A stretch of DNA of 6,140 nt, taken from contig JAGXSQ010000075.1 of NCBI GenBank assembly GCA_018333395.1, positions 1 through 6,140 of the forward strand, in the 5' to 3' direction. The position numbers and the translations under genes are program-made. Source of the DNA: Dethiobacter sp. GTDB lineage: Bacteria; Bacillota_D; Dethiobacteria; Dethiobacterales; Dethiobacteraceae. The notes under the pieces were generated by a model. That model was given only the letters and a program-made list of their open reading frames with translations, was not told where the DNA came from and made no database searches. Within the stretch, counting starts at the first letter, position 1. Each line of letters begins with the position of its first letter. Shown here piece by piece: positions 1-6,138 of the stretch.

Positions 1-1159
1 GACGGAATACGAGATCGAGAAGGATTACGACGAGCAGTTGGGCCTTGTTTTCGAATCGCCTACATTGGAAGCGATCCGCTCCTGCCGGAACTGTTGCTTT
101 TTTTGTTTTGTGGATCAGCAGCCGCCAGGGATGCGGCGGAGCCTATACCTCAAGGATGATGATTACCGCCTTTCGTTTGTCTCCGCTAGTTACATCACGC
201 TGACCAATCTGACTGCCAAAGATTTAGAACGTATTTGCAACCTGCATCTTTCCCCGCTTTATGTCTCTGTTCATACTACTGACGCCAGCTTGCGCCAGCG
301 CCTGCTTGGCCACCGCCGTGCCGGGGAGATTATGGAGGTGTTGCGCCACCTAGCCGGAGCGGGAATCATCCTGCACACCCAGGCAGTCCTCTGTCCCGGC
401 CTAAACGATGGCGCCTTTCTGGAAAAGACGGTAAGCGACCTTTATAGCCTCTATCCGTCCGTGCAAACTTTGGCGGTGGTGCCAGTAGGGCTGACGGCTC
501 ACCGGGATGGTCTGTATCCGCTGCTCCCTTATGACAGAGCTCAGGCCGGTGCAGTGCTTGAGCAGGTGAACCGCTGGCAGGAGCGGGCCCTGAAAGAACG
601 TGGCACACGGTTTGTCTTTGCCTCTGATGAGCTTTACACTGTGGCTGGGCACAGCATACCACAGAACGAGGCGTACGAAGGGTATCAGCAGCTGGAAAAC
701 GGTGTGGGACTGGTGCGCCTGCTTTACAATGACTGGGAAGCCTGGCGGGACAAGTTGCCCCAGGCCTTGCGCGTGCCGCAAACTGTAACGGTGGCTACCG
801 GTCTTTCTGCTGCCGGCTATCTCGCGGCGATTGTGACGCGCCTAAACAACATTGCCGGTTTATCGGTCCGTCTGGTGCCGGTGGCGAACAAGTTTTTTGG
901 CGGCCATGTTTCTGTGACCGGCCTGCTGACGGCGAGTGACCTGCTGGCGGCTTTTAGCAGGGAACAGCCGGAGGGGACGCTTTACCTGCCGCAGGTGATG
1001 CTGAAAGACGGGACAGACCTGTTCCTGGACGGGTATACAGTCAGCGACTTGTCATCTAGGCTTAGCAGCACTGTCCGGATGGTGAGAAATCTGACCGATT
1101 TTTTGAACGATTTATTTTGTTCTGAAAGCGGGGTGAATTTGTGTCAGAGCCGGTTGTAG
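1..1159 (+). CDS. DUF512 / PDZ-radical SAM family protein, 5' end outside the window
   Basis: This is a radical SAM iron-sulfur protein of the DUF512 family, whose reaction is not established. The reading frame is open from base 2 and gives about 385 codons. Family members are usually about 430-450 residues, so roughly 50-65 N-terminal residues, including most of the PDZ-like domain, lie upstream. The TTG at 38 is not the start, because the codons before it (ending EKDYDEQ) match the family's linker. The radical SAM cluster motif C-x3-C-x2-C is encoded by Cys codons at 83, 95 and 104, inside CRNCCFFCFVDQ, followed by the family signature KDDDYRLSF. Further family blocks are YITLTNL, PLYVSVHTT, VLCPGLNDG, PVGLTAHRDGLYPL, FASDELY and QLENGVG, then the DUF512 C-terminal part with ANKFFGGHVSVTGLL and LPQVMLKDG. 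An extra Cys lies next to the second ligand. The last 19 bases overlap der, so the two are probably co-translated. Family assignment is firm; function is unknown. Confidence 0.93.
   Translation, partial: TEYEIEKDYDEQLGLVFESPTLEAIRSCRNCCFFCFVDQQPPGMRRSLYLKDDDYRLSFVSASYITLTNLTAKDLERICNLHLSPLYVSVHTTDASLRQRLLGHRRAGEIMEVLRHLAGAGIILHTQAVLCPGLNDGAFLEKTVSDLYSLYPSVQTLAVVPVGLTAHRDGLYPLLPYDRAQAGAVLEQVNRWQERALKERGTRFVFASDELYTVAGHSIPQNEAYEGYQQLENGVGLVRLLYNDWEAWRDKLPQALRVPQTVTVATGLSAAGYLAAIVTRLNNIAGLSVRLVPVANKFFGGHVSVTGLLTASDLLAAFSREQPEGTLYLPQVMLKDGTDLFLDGYTVSDLSSRLSSTVRMVRNLTDFLNDLFCSESGVNLCQSRL
1130..1136 (+). promoter_or_regulatory. Ribosome binding site for der (supports the GTG start)
   Basis: GGGGTGA lies four bases before the GTG at 1141, inside the 3' end of the DUF512 coding region. 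The spacer is short, but this is the only purine-rich block near the start. The GTG also places the first P-loop at residues 10-17, as expected for Der, so this start is preferred. Confidence 0.6.
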
Positions 1160-2460
1160 CCATTGTCGGCAGGCCTAATGTGGGCAAGTCCACATTGTTT
1201 AACCGCCTGATCCAGAAACGATTGGCCATCGAAGAAAGTACGCCGGGAGTGACGCGTGACCGCATTTACGGTCAGGTAGAGTGGTGCGGACGTCAATTCT
1301 GGGTCATTGATACTGGCGGGTTGACGTTTGAGGAAGATCAAATTGCCCGGGAAATTTTCTTCCAGGTCCAGATGGCCCTTGATGAAGCCCAGGTGATCCT
1401 GCTAGTGGTGGATGTGCGCAGTGGGCTTCTGCCACTGGACTATACCATAGCGGAGATGTTGCGCAAAGCGGATAAGCCCGTTTTGCTGGCGGCCAATAAA
1501 GCGGAGGCAGCCGAGGCAGCGGTGGCTGATTTTTTTGCTCTGGGCCTAGGTGAGCCTCAGCCGGTATCAGGGGCGCATGGACTAGGAACGGGGGATTTGC
1601 TCGACAAAATTGTCGCTCATCTTCCTGTTGCGGAAATTTCTTCCGAGGATGACGACCTGCGCATTGCCGTTATCGGGCGACCTAATGTCGGCAAGTCTTC
1701 TCTGGTCAATAAACTAGCCGGTGCCGAGCGCGTTATTGTCAGCGATGTGCCTGGTACTACCCGTGACGCTATCGACCTGCTCATAGAGCGTGACGGACGT
1801 CGCTACCGCATCGTGGATACGGCCGGTATCCGCAAGAAAAGTAAAATCGCTGAAAACGTGGAGTATTATTCTGTATTGCGAGCGATTCGCGCTGCGGAGG
1901 ATGCCGATGTGGTGCTGGTTCTACTGGATGCAGTGGCGGGAGTGACGGAACAGGACAAGCATATAGCGGGCATTGCGCATGAGGCAGGTCGGGCCTTGGT
2001 CCTGGTGGTCAACAAATGGGACAGCGTGGAAAAAGACGAAAAGACCATGGATGAGTTTCGGCGGAAGATCCGCGATGAACTGGCTTACCTGAGCTATGCG
2101 CCAATTTTATTTATCTCTGCCCTGACTGGGCAGCGTGTGCAGCGTGTTTTTGTCCTGGCCGACTATGTCGCGGAACAGCATGCGCTGCGGATTAGCACCG
2201 CCAAGCTAAATGAACTTTTGGCCGACGCTATGGCCGTGACGCCCCCCCCCAGCAAAAAGGGTCGGCAGCTCAAGATCTTTTACATGACGCAGATCAAAGT
2301 CAAGCCGCCAACATTTGTCGTGTTTGTTAACGATCCGGAGTTGGTTCATTTTTCTTATTTACGTTTTCTCGAAAATAAGCTGCGGGAGACATATGGCTTT
2401 GAGGGGACGCCGCTACGCCTACTATTGCGTCGGCGGACAAGGAAGGAGGAAGATGCGTGA
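1141..2460 (+). CDS. der: Ribosome biogenesis GTPase Der (EngA)
   Basis: Der is an essential cytoplasmic GTPase with two tandem G domains that assists maturation of the 50S ribosomal subunit. The 439 residues match the usual family length (about 436-442). G domain 1 shows G1 GRPNVGKS at 10-17, the TPGVTRD switch at 34-40, G3 DTGG at 57-60 and G4 NKAE at 119-122, where Glu replaces the usual Asp of NKxD. G domain 2 shows G1 GRPNVGKS at 179-186, PGTTRD, G3 DTAG at 226-229, canonical G4 NKWD at 291-294 and G5 SAL at 326-328. The C-terminal KH-like domain (about 350-435) carries TPPPSKKGRQLKIFY and ends in a basic tail. Translation starts at GTG 1141, within the DUF512 gene, and the stop overlaps the plsY start by four bases (GTGA). 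A run of nine C at 2242-2250 encodes the conserved Pro-Pro-Pro. The gene appears intact. Confidence 0.98.
   Translation: MSEPVVAIVGRPNVGKSTLFNRLIQKRLAIEESTPGVTRDRIYGQVEWCGRQFWVIDTGGLTFEEDQIAREIFFQVQMALDEAQVILLVVDVRSGLLPLDYTIAEMLRKADKPVLLAANKAEAAEAAVADFFALGLGEPQPVSGAHGLGTGDLLDKIVAHLPVAEISSEDDDLRIAVIGRPNVGKSSLVNKLAGAERVIVSDVPGTTRDAIDLLIERDGRRYRIVDTAGIRKKSKIAENVEYYSVLRAIRAAEDADVVLVLLDAVAGVTEQDKHIAGIAHEAGRALVLVVNKWDSVEKDEKTMDEFRRKIRDELAYLSYAPILFISALTGQRVQRVFVLADYVAEQHALRISTAKLNELLADAMAVTPPPSKKGRQLKIFYMTQIKVKPPTFVVFVNDPELVHFSYLRFLENKLRETYGFEGTPLRLLLRRRTRKEEDA
2439..2450 (+). promoter_or_regulatory. Strong ribosome binding site for plsY
   Basis: AAGGAAGGAGGA contains AGGAGG at 2444-2449, seven bases before the GTG at 2457. 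It lies inside the end of der. A nearer ATG at 2453 is in another frame and gives a peptide unlike any expected product, so the Shine-Dalgarno and the family N terminus together select GTG 2457. Confidence 0.85.
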
Positions 2461-3074
2461 ACTCTTTTCTGGCCGTCTTGCTGGCCTACCTGTTAGGCTC
2501 GGTTTCTTTTGGCTACCTGGTGGGGAGAAGGATTCGCGGCGTTGATATCCGGCAGTATGGCAGCGGCAGTTCCGGTACAACCAACATCCTGCGCACGCTG
2601 GGAACAGGTCCAGCCGTGGTCGTCCTGCTGCTGGACGCCGGAAAAGGAATTGGCGCCGTGTATTTAGCCGACTTGCTGACCGGGAATCCTAATGTTGTTA
2701 TGCTGGCCGGCGTGGCCGTGGTCGCAGGACACAATTGGCCTGTCTTTTTTGGCTTCCGGGGTGGCCGGGGAATTGCTACCAGCATGGGTGTGCTGCTGGG
2801 TATCGCTCCGTCCGTTATTCTGATAGCCGTTTTGGTCGGCTTGCTGGTGATGGCCTTGACCCGCTATGTTTCCTTAGGCTCCCTTGTCGGAAGCGTGCTG
2901 ATTCCCTTCCTAATGCTGCTTTTTCGCCTACCCCCGGCACACATCCTCTTTGGCACCGCCTTATGTCTCCTGGCCGTCTGGCGCCACCGCGCTAACATCA
3001 GGCGCTTGCTGGCAGGCACAGAAAGTAAACTAGGCAAGAAGGTAGCTATGGGGGAAAAGAGGGTGAGGAAGTAA
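2457..3074 (+). CDS. plsY: Acyl-phosphate:glycerol-3-phosphate acyltransferase PlsY
   Basis: PlsY is an integral membrane enzyme that transfers the acyl chain from acyl-phosphate (made by PlsX) to the 1-position of sn-glycerol 3-phosphate, giving lysophosphatidic acid. The 205 residues are the usual length. Hydrophobic stretches at about 4-22, 52-74, 79-98, 111-134, 138-156 and 160-176 fit a polytopic membrane protein. The three PlsY motifs are present. Motif 1 is GSGSSGTTNILRTLG at 35-49. Motif 2 is AGHNWPVFFGFRGGRG at 90-105, in which the familiar KGGKG appears as RGGRG. Motif 3 is the GTES element at 187-190 before the basic C-terminal tail. The GTG start overlaps the der stop by four bases, and the TAA shares its last base with the gpsA ATG. 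Being next to gpsA places the enzyme beside the supplier of its substrate. Confidence 0.97.
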   Translation: MNSFLAVLLAYLLGSVSFGYLVGRRIRGVDIRQYGSGSSGTTNILRTLGTGPAVVVLLLDAGKGIGAVYLADLLTGNPNVVMLAGVAVVAGHNWPVFFGFRGGRGIATSMGVLLGIAPSVILIAVLVGLLVMALTRYVSLGSLVGSVLIPFLMLLFRLPPAHILFGTALCLLAVWRHRANIRRLLAGTESKLGKKVAMGEKRVRK

Positions 3075-4096
3075 TGCGTGTGGCGGTTATCGGCGCTGGC
3101 GGTTGGGGGACAGCGTTAACAGTCGTATTGGCCGCCAACCACCAAAACGTGACACTCTGGGCTAGGCGGGGGGAGCTTTGTCTTTCGATGCGGGAGACGA
3201 GAGAAAACATTGCTTACCTGCCGGGCCTCACCCTGCCGGTGAATCTCCAGATAACTTCTGACCTAGAGCAAGCGGTGCAGGGAAAGGAGGCGCTTGTTCT
3301 GGCTGTGCCTTCCCACGCTGTGCGTACGACGGCGCGCCTGCTCAGCCCTTACATCGGTCGGGACACCATGGTGGTAAACTGTGCCAAAGGGTTGGAAGAG
3401 GGCTCACAGCTTCGGCTTTCTGACGTCCTCCGGTCCGAGCTGCCCCAGCTAAAAGTTGCCGTCCTCTCCGGGCCGAACCATGCTGAAGAAGTAGGTAGGC
3501 GCATACCTTCCGCCACAGTAGTGTCATCCGCAGACAGGGCAGTGGCCGAAGCGGCCCAGGATTTGCTGATGACACCTTTTTTCCGGGTCTATACCAACCC
3601 GGATCTAGTAGGTGTGGAACTGGGAGGGGCGCTGAAAAACGTTATTGCTATCGGGGCCGGCATTTCCGAGGGACTGGGATTTGGTGATAACACCAAGGCA
3701 GCTCTGATGACTAGGGGACTGGTGGAAATCGCCCGCCTGGGCGTCCGGCTCGGCGCAGACCCGCTGACGTTTGCAGGGTTGTCCGGCATTGGCGACCTAG
3801 CAGTTACCTGCACTTCCCGGCACAGCCGCAACCGCAACCTCGGCTTTGCTCTGGGCGCGGGGAAAAAGCTGGAGGAGGCGTTGGCTGGCATGCAGATGGT
3901 AGTCGAAGGTGTCCGCACCACGCAGGCAGCCTGGCTCCTTGCTCAGAAACACGATACGGAGATGCCGATTACCGGTGAGCTTTACCAGGTTCTGTTTGCT
4001 GGCAAAGAACCGCGGGCGGCGGTAGAAGCGCTGATGCTCCGCAGTCGCACACACGAACTGGAAGAAATAGCCTCATATTCGCAGAAAACCTGGTAA
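3074..4096 (+). CDS. gpsA: NAD(P)-dependent glycerol-3-phosphate dehydrogenase GpsA
   Basis: GpsA is a cytoplasmic enzyme that reduces dihydroxyacetone phosphate to sn-glycerol 3-phosphate, the backbone precursor of phospholipids and the acceptor used by PlsY just upstream. The 340 residues match the family. The N-terminal Rossmann fold has the dinucleotide motif GAGGWGTAL at 7-15. Further signatures are NCAKGLE with Lys105, LSGPNHAEEV at 131-140, GGALKNVIAIGAG with the expected active-site Lys188, and LSGIGDLAVTCTSRHSRN in the C-terminal helical substrate domain. The ATG overlaps the plsY stop (TAATG), and GGGTGAGG at 3061-3068 serves as Shine-Dalgarno with a five-base spacer, suggesting translation coupled to plsY. 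The stop codon is followed at once by a terminator, so this is the last gene of the operon. It is intact, with no unusual residues seen. Confidence 0.98.
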   Translation: MRVAVIGAGGWGTALTVVLAANHQNVTLWARRGELCLSMRETRENIAYLPGLTLPVNLQITSDLEQAVQGKEALVLAVPSHAVRTTARLLSPYIGRDTMVVNCAKGLEEGSQLRLSDVLRSELPQLKVAVLSGPNHAEEVGRRIPSATVVSSADRAVAEAAQDLLMTPFFRVYTNPDLVGVELGGALKNVIAIGAGISEGLGFGDNTKAALMTRGLVEIARLGVRLGADPLTFAGLSGIGDLAVTCTSRHSRNRNLGFALGAGKKLEEALAGMQMVVEGVRTTQAAWLLAQKHDTEMPITGELYQVLFAGKEPRAAVEALMLRSRTHELEEIASYSQKTW

Positions 4097-4097
4097 C

Positions 4098-4121
4098 GCC
4101 CGTCTGACGGGTATTTTTTTT
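4098..4121 (+). terminator. Rho-independent terminator after gpsA
   Basis: CCCGT (4099-4103) pairs with ACGGG (4107-4111) around a CTG loop, with a possible outer G-T pair, followed by eight T at 4114-4121. The stem is short but GC-rich and sits one base after the gpsA stop. It separates the housekeeping operon from the sporulation gene downstream. Confidence 0.8.
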
Positions 4122-4154
4122 GTTTGATTTACCGTTTTTTCCCTAAATACAAAG

Positions 4155-4184
4155 GTATAATCACTGGACTACCTCATATACATG
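4155..4184 (+). promoter_or_regulatory. Putative sigma-E-type promoter for spoIVA
   Basis: GTATAAT (4155-4161) fits the sigma-E -35 pattern GHATADT. Fifteen bases later, TATACATG (4177-4184) carries the ATACA core of the sigma-E -10 (CATACAnT). In Bacillus subtilis spoIVA belongs to the mother-cell sigma-E regulon, so a promoter of this class is expected here. Transcription would start near 4190, giving a leader of about 110 bases. The -10 is not a perfect match, and CATATACA (4175-4182) is an alternative alignment. TATAAT at 4156 could also be read as a sigma-A -10, but no good -35 lies at the right distance. Confidence 0.55.
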
Positions 4185-4237
4185 TAATGTTAAAACCTGC
4201 TATGCATTCCTACCTTTATCACTTGCAAAAGTATTTC

Positions 4238-4247
4238 AAAGGAGGGG
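4238..4247 (+). promoter_or_regulatory. Upstream Shine-Dalgarno in the spoIVA leader
   Basis: AAAGGAGGGG is a near-ideal ribosome binding site, but it lies 51 bases before the spoIVA ATG, too far to serve it directly. The nearest start at a suitable distance is TTG 4256, ten bases after GGAGG, which opens a 17-codon frame. The site could load ribosomes for a leader peptide or act as a standby site. Confidence 0.45.
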
Positions 4248-4255
4248 TAAAGGTT

Positions 4256-4309
4256 TTGGCAAACGGACAAACCCCGGAAAAAAGGAGGGAAAAGTTTCAT
4301 GAAATTTGA
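4256..4309 (+). CDS. Possible 17-codon leader peptide overlapping the spoIVA start
   Basis: TTG at 4256 opens a frame encoding MANGQTPEKRREKFHEI and stopping at TGA 4307-4309, eleven bases into spoIVA. It is supported by the strong Shine-Dalgarno at 4238-4247 and by its position within the predicted sigma-E transcript. The peptide is short and highly charged, with no signal or membrane segment. The purine-rich stretch coding for KRREK is itself the spoIVA ribosome binding site, so ribosomes translating this frame would pass over that site and end just past the spoIVA ATG. It could couple translation to spoIVA or tune it. I do not recognise the peptide. The basic residues may simply reflect AAAAGGAGGG read as codons, so it could equally be non-coding. 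Confidence 0.3.
   Translation: MANGQTPEKRREKFHEI
4282..4288 (+). promoter_or_regulatory. Ribosome binding site for spoIVA
   Basis: AAGGAGG is placed ten bases before the ATG at 4299. The distance is at the long end but acceptable. The ATG gives an N terminus that aligns with known SpoIVA, so the start is well supported. Confidence 0.8.
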
Positions 4310-5774
4310 TCTGCTACAGCACATTGTGGAGAGAACAGGCGGGGATATTTATCTTGGCGTTGTGGGTCCGGTGCGCACCGGCAAATCTACCTTCATCAAA
4401 AAATTCATGGAATTGCTTGTTATTCCCAACATAGCCGACCCATTGGACCAGGAAAGGACTCGTGACGAACTGCCGCAAAGCAGTGCTGGACGGACAATCA
4501 TGACGACAGAACCCAAGTTTACCCCCGACGAAGCCATCGAAATCAATGTCCGTGACAATGTCAGCATGCGCGTCCGGCTCGTGGACTGCGTAGGTTACAC
4601 GGTAAAAGGCGCGGTTGGCTATGAGGATGAAGGTGAGCCGCGCATGGTGACGACTCCCTGGTTCGAGTATGATATCCCTTTTGCGGAAGCAGCGGAGATC
4701 GGCACAAAAAAGGTCATTAATGACCATTCCACGATAGGGGTTGTCGTCACAACCGATGCCTCTATTACCGACATTCCCCGCCAGGAGTATGTGGCTGCTG
4801 AGGAACGGGTTATCTCCGAGTTGAAAGAACTGGGCAAGCCCTTCGTCGTTCTGCTCAATTCGGTCAGGCCCTACTCGCAGGAGGCGCTGGTACTAAAAGA
4901 AAAGCTGACAGAAAAGTACGACGTGCCGGTAATTCCCATCAATGCCATCCAGCTGATGGATGAGGACATCAACGTTATTTTTCAGGAAGTACTTTATGAA
5001 TTCCCTGTGCGGGAGGTTGATATCAGCCTGCCTAGCTGGGTCGATGTGCTGGAAGCCGACCACTGGCTACGCCTGGAATATGCCAGCGCCATCCGTGAGA
5101 ATGTGTCTGGGATCAGCCGCTTGCGTGACATCGACGGTATGGTGGAAAACTTAAGCGCTTACGATATCGTAGAAAACATTGCTCTTAAAGAAATGGACCT
5201 GGGTACCGGTAAGGCGGTCATCGAAATCCAGTCTCCGGAGTCTCTCTTTACGCGTGTCCTTACCGAAATATGCGGTGTAGAAATTGCTGACCAGGCTGAC
5301 TTGCTGCTCATTCTCAGGGACAGTGTGGCCGCCAGACGGGAGTTTGACAAGCTGGCGTCTGCGTTGGAAGAAGTGCGTGAAACGGGCTACGGCATTGTTC
5401 CACCCATGCTTCAAGAGATGACGCTGGAGGAGCCGGAAATCATCCGCCAGGGGGGGCGCTTCGGAGTTCGCTTGCGCGCTAGTGCACCATCCCTGCATAT
5501 TATCCGGGTCGATGTAAAGTCCGAGTTTTCACCCATTGTCGGCACAGAGAAGCAGAGCGAAGACCTGATCAATCACCTCCTGGGCGAGTTTGAGGATAAT
5601 CCGGAAAAGCTGTGGCAATCTGATATATTTGGCAGATCATTGCACTCTGTGGTCAGAGATGGTATTGCCAACAAATTGGGTAACATGCCGCCCAATGCCC
5701 AGGGAAAGCTGCAGGAAACCCTGGAAAAAATCATCAACGAAGGCAGTGGCGGCCTCATTGCCATACTCCTCTAA
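4299..5774 (+). CDS. spoIVA: Stage IV sporulation protein A (spore coat morphogenetic ATPase SpoIVA)
   Basis: SpoIVA is made in the mother cell, binds the forespore outer membrane through the small peptide SpoVM, and polymerises with ATP hydrolysis into the basement layer on which the coat assembles; cortex formation also depends on it. The 491 residues match the Bacillus protein (492), so the gene is full length. The N-terminal TRAFAC-like ATPase domain has ERTGGDIYLG at 11-20, Walker A GPVRTGKS at 23-30 with Lys29, the sensor threonines in IMTTEPKF at 69-70, and Walker B LVDCVGY with Asp96. The guanine-specificity NKxD motif of related GTPases is replaced by NSVR at 187-190, in keeping with ATP use. 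The C-terminal part keeps EEPEIIRQGGRFGVRL, GTEKQSE and the terminal NEGSGGLIAILL, the region associated with SpoVM-dependent anchoring. The gene has its own promoter and terminator. A run of seven G occurs at 5450-5456 without breaking the frame. Confidence 0.98.
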   Translation: MKFDLLQHIVERTGGDIYLGVVGPVRTGKSTFIKKFMELLVIPNIADPLDQERTRDELPQSSAGRTIMTTEPKFTPDEAIEINVRDNVSMRVRLVDCVGYTVKGAVGYEDEGEPRMVTTPWFEYDIPFAEAAEIGTKKVINDHSTIGVVVTTDASITDIPRQEYVAAEERVISELKELGKPFVVLLNSVRPYSQEALVLKEKLTEKYDVPVIPINAIQLMDEDINVIFQEVLYEFPVREVDISLPSWVDVLEADHWLRLEYASAIRENVSGISRLRDIDGMVENLSAYDIVENIALKEMDLGTGKAVIEIQSPESLFTRVLTEICGVEIADQADLLLILRDSVAARREFDKLASALEEVRETGYGIVPPMLQEMTLEEPEIIRQGGRFGVRLRASAPSLHIIRVDVKSEFSPIVGTEKQSEDLINHLLGEFEDNPEKLWQSDIFGRSLHSVVRDGIANKLGNMPPNAQGKLQETLEKIINEGSGGLIAILL

Positions 5775-5806
5775 CGACCAAATACTTTTTCGTAAACCCG
5801 CAAGCG

Positions 5807-5846
5807 AGTCTCCATGCCGCTTTTTAGCCTGGAGGCTTTTCTTTTT
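5807..5846 (+). terminator. Rho-independent terminator after spoIVA
   Basis: AGTCTCCA (5807-5814) pairs with TGGAGGCT (5830-5837), eight pairs including one G-T. The 15-base loop has a small inner GC/GC pairing. A pyrimidine tract TTTTCTTTTT follows at 5837-5846. It begins 33 bases after the spoIVA stop, and no matching T-run is seen for the opposite strand, so it works in the plus direction only. Confidence 0.8.
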
Positions 5847-5920
5847 CCTTCAACCTTTTAAGAGTGTTGCCAGCGCGGGTTACTCCCTGTTTGCGGGATC
5901 TGGTTTCTTTGGATATAGAG

Positions 5921-5970
5921 GTCACCCCCTGGTGATATTTTCTCAGACCCCTTACAGGGTGACAATATCA
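5921..5970. repeat. Cluster of overlapping inverted repeats in the spoIVA-tRNA gap
   Basis: Within 50 bases there are three pairings. TCACC (5922-5926) pairs with GGTGA (5931-5935) as a tight hairpin with loop CCCT. GTCACCC (5921-5927) pairs with GGGTGAC (5957-5963). TGATATT (5933-5939) pairs with AATATCA (5964-5970). The first two use the same bases and exclude each other. The second and third interleave, but A' and B' abut with no linker, so forming both at once would be strained. Apart from this cluster and the two flanking signals, I see no gene between the spoIVA stop and the tRNA. It could be an RNA fold, a protein-binding site or chance. Confidence 0.45.
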
Positions 5971-5996
5971 GAGTCCATTCACAGGCGGGGGAGACC

Positions 5997-6025
5997 TTGC
6001 TTTTTTGTCTTGATTATGTTATATT
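5997..6025 (+). promoter_or_regulatory. Sigma-A-type promoter of the tRNA-Leu gene
   Basis: TTGCTT (5997-6002) and TATATT (6020-6025) are separated by an optimal 17 bases. The predicted start near 6032 leaves about 22 bases of 5' leader before the tRNA, suitable for RNase P processing. The promoter lies after the spoIVA terminator, so the tRNA is an independent unit that may continue past the right edge. Confidence 0.7.
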
Positions 6026-6054
6026 TACACCGGGAATTCAAGTCTTCTGGACGT

Positions 6055-6138
6055 GTCGGGGTGGCGGAACTGGCAGACGCGCACGTTTGAGGGGCGTGTG
6101 TCTACGACATACGGGTTCAAGTCCCGTCCCCGACACCA
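6055..6138 (+). tRNA. tRNA-Leu, anticodon GAG
   Basis: This is a complete 84-base class II tRNA. The acceptor stem GTCGGGG (6055-6061) pairs perfectly with CCCCGAC (6128-6134), followed by discriminator A and an encoded CCA (6136-6138). The D-stem is GCG/CGC with the conserved GG in the loop at 6072-6073. The anticodon stem CACGT/GCGTG (one G-T pair) encloses loop TTGAGGG with anticodon GAG at 6089-6091, which reads CUC and CUU leucine codons. The long variable arm TGTC-TAC-GACA is typical of tRNA-Leu. The T-arm is ACGGG-TTCAAGT-CCCGT. Discriminator A73 is the leucine identity base. All helices close, so the gene looks functional. Confidence 0.97.

Noticed and set aside
38..40. TTG at 38 as the start of the first gene
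   Set aside because: The frame stays open to base 2, and the residues upstream match the DUF512 family linker, so the gene continues beyond the left edge.
401..781. Open frames on the minus strand within the DUF512 gene (366-662 and 401-781)
   Set aside because: They are antisense to a strongly conserved coding region, lack a recognisable family or ribosome binding site, and overlap each other.
2315..2545. Frame crossing the der-plsY junction, including ATG 2453
   Set aside because: It overlaps two confidently assigned genes in another frame. The Shine-Dalgarno and the PlsY N terminus select GTG 2457.
4124..4255. Longer version of the leader frame starting at TTG 4124
   Set aside because: Its start lies beside the T-tract of the gpsA terminator and upstream of the predicted promoter, with no ribosome binding site. 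Only the 4256 start is plausible.
4314..4727. Minus-strand open frame of 137 codons inside spoIVA
   Set aside because: It is the antisense shadow of the conserved SpoIVA ATPase domain, with no independent signals.
5797..5897. CCCGCAA (5797-5803) and TTGCGGG (5891-5897) as ends of a mobile element
   Set aside because: The match is only seven bases, has no flanking duplication, and surrounds the spoIVA terminator, so chance is the simpler explanation.
5921..5970. The interleaved repeats as an H-type pseudoknot
   Set aside because: The 3' arms of the two stems abut with no linker while a 17-base loop sits at the junction, the reverse of a workable H-type geometry. Alternative folds are more likely.
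5590..6090. 166-codon plus-strand frame running from the end of spoIVA into the tRNA
   Set aside because: It is an alternate frame of spoIVA that reads through the terminator, the tRNA promoter and part of the tRNA, which is incompatible with a real gene.
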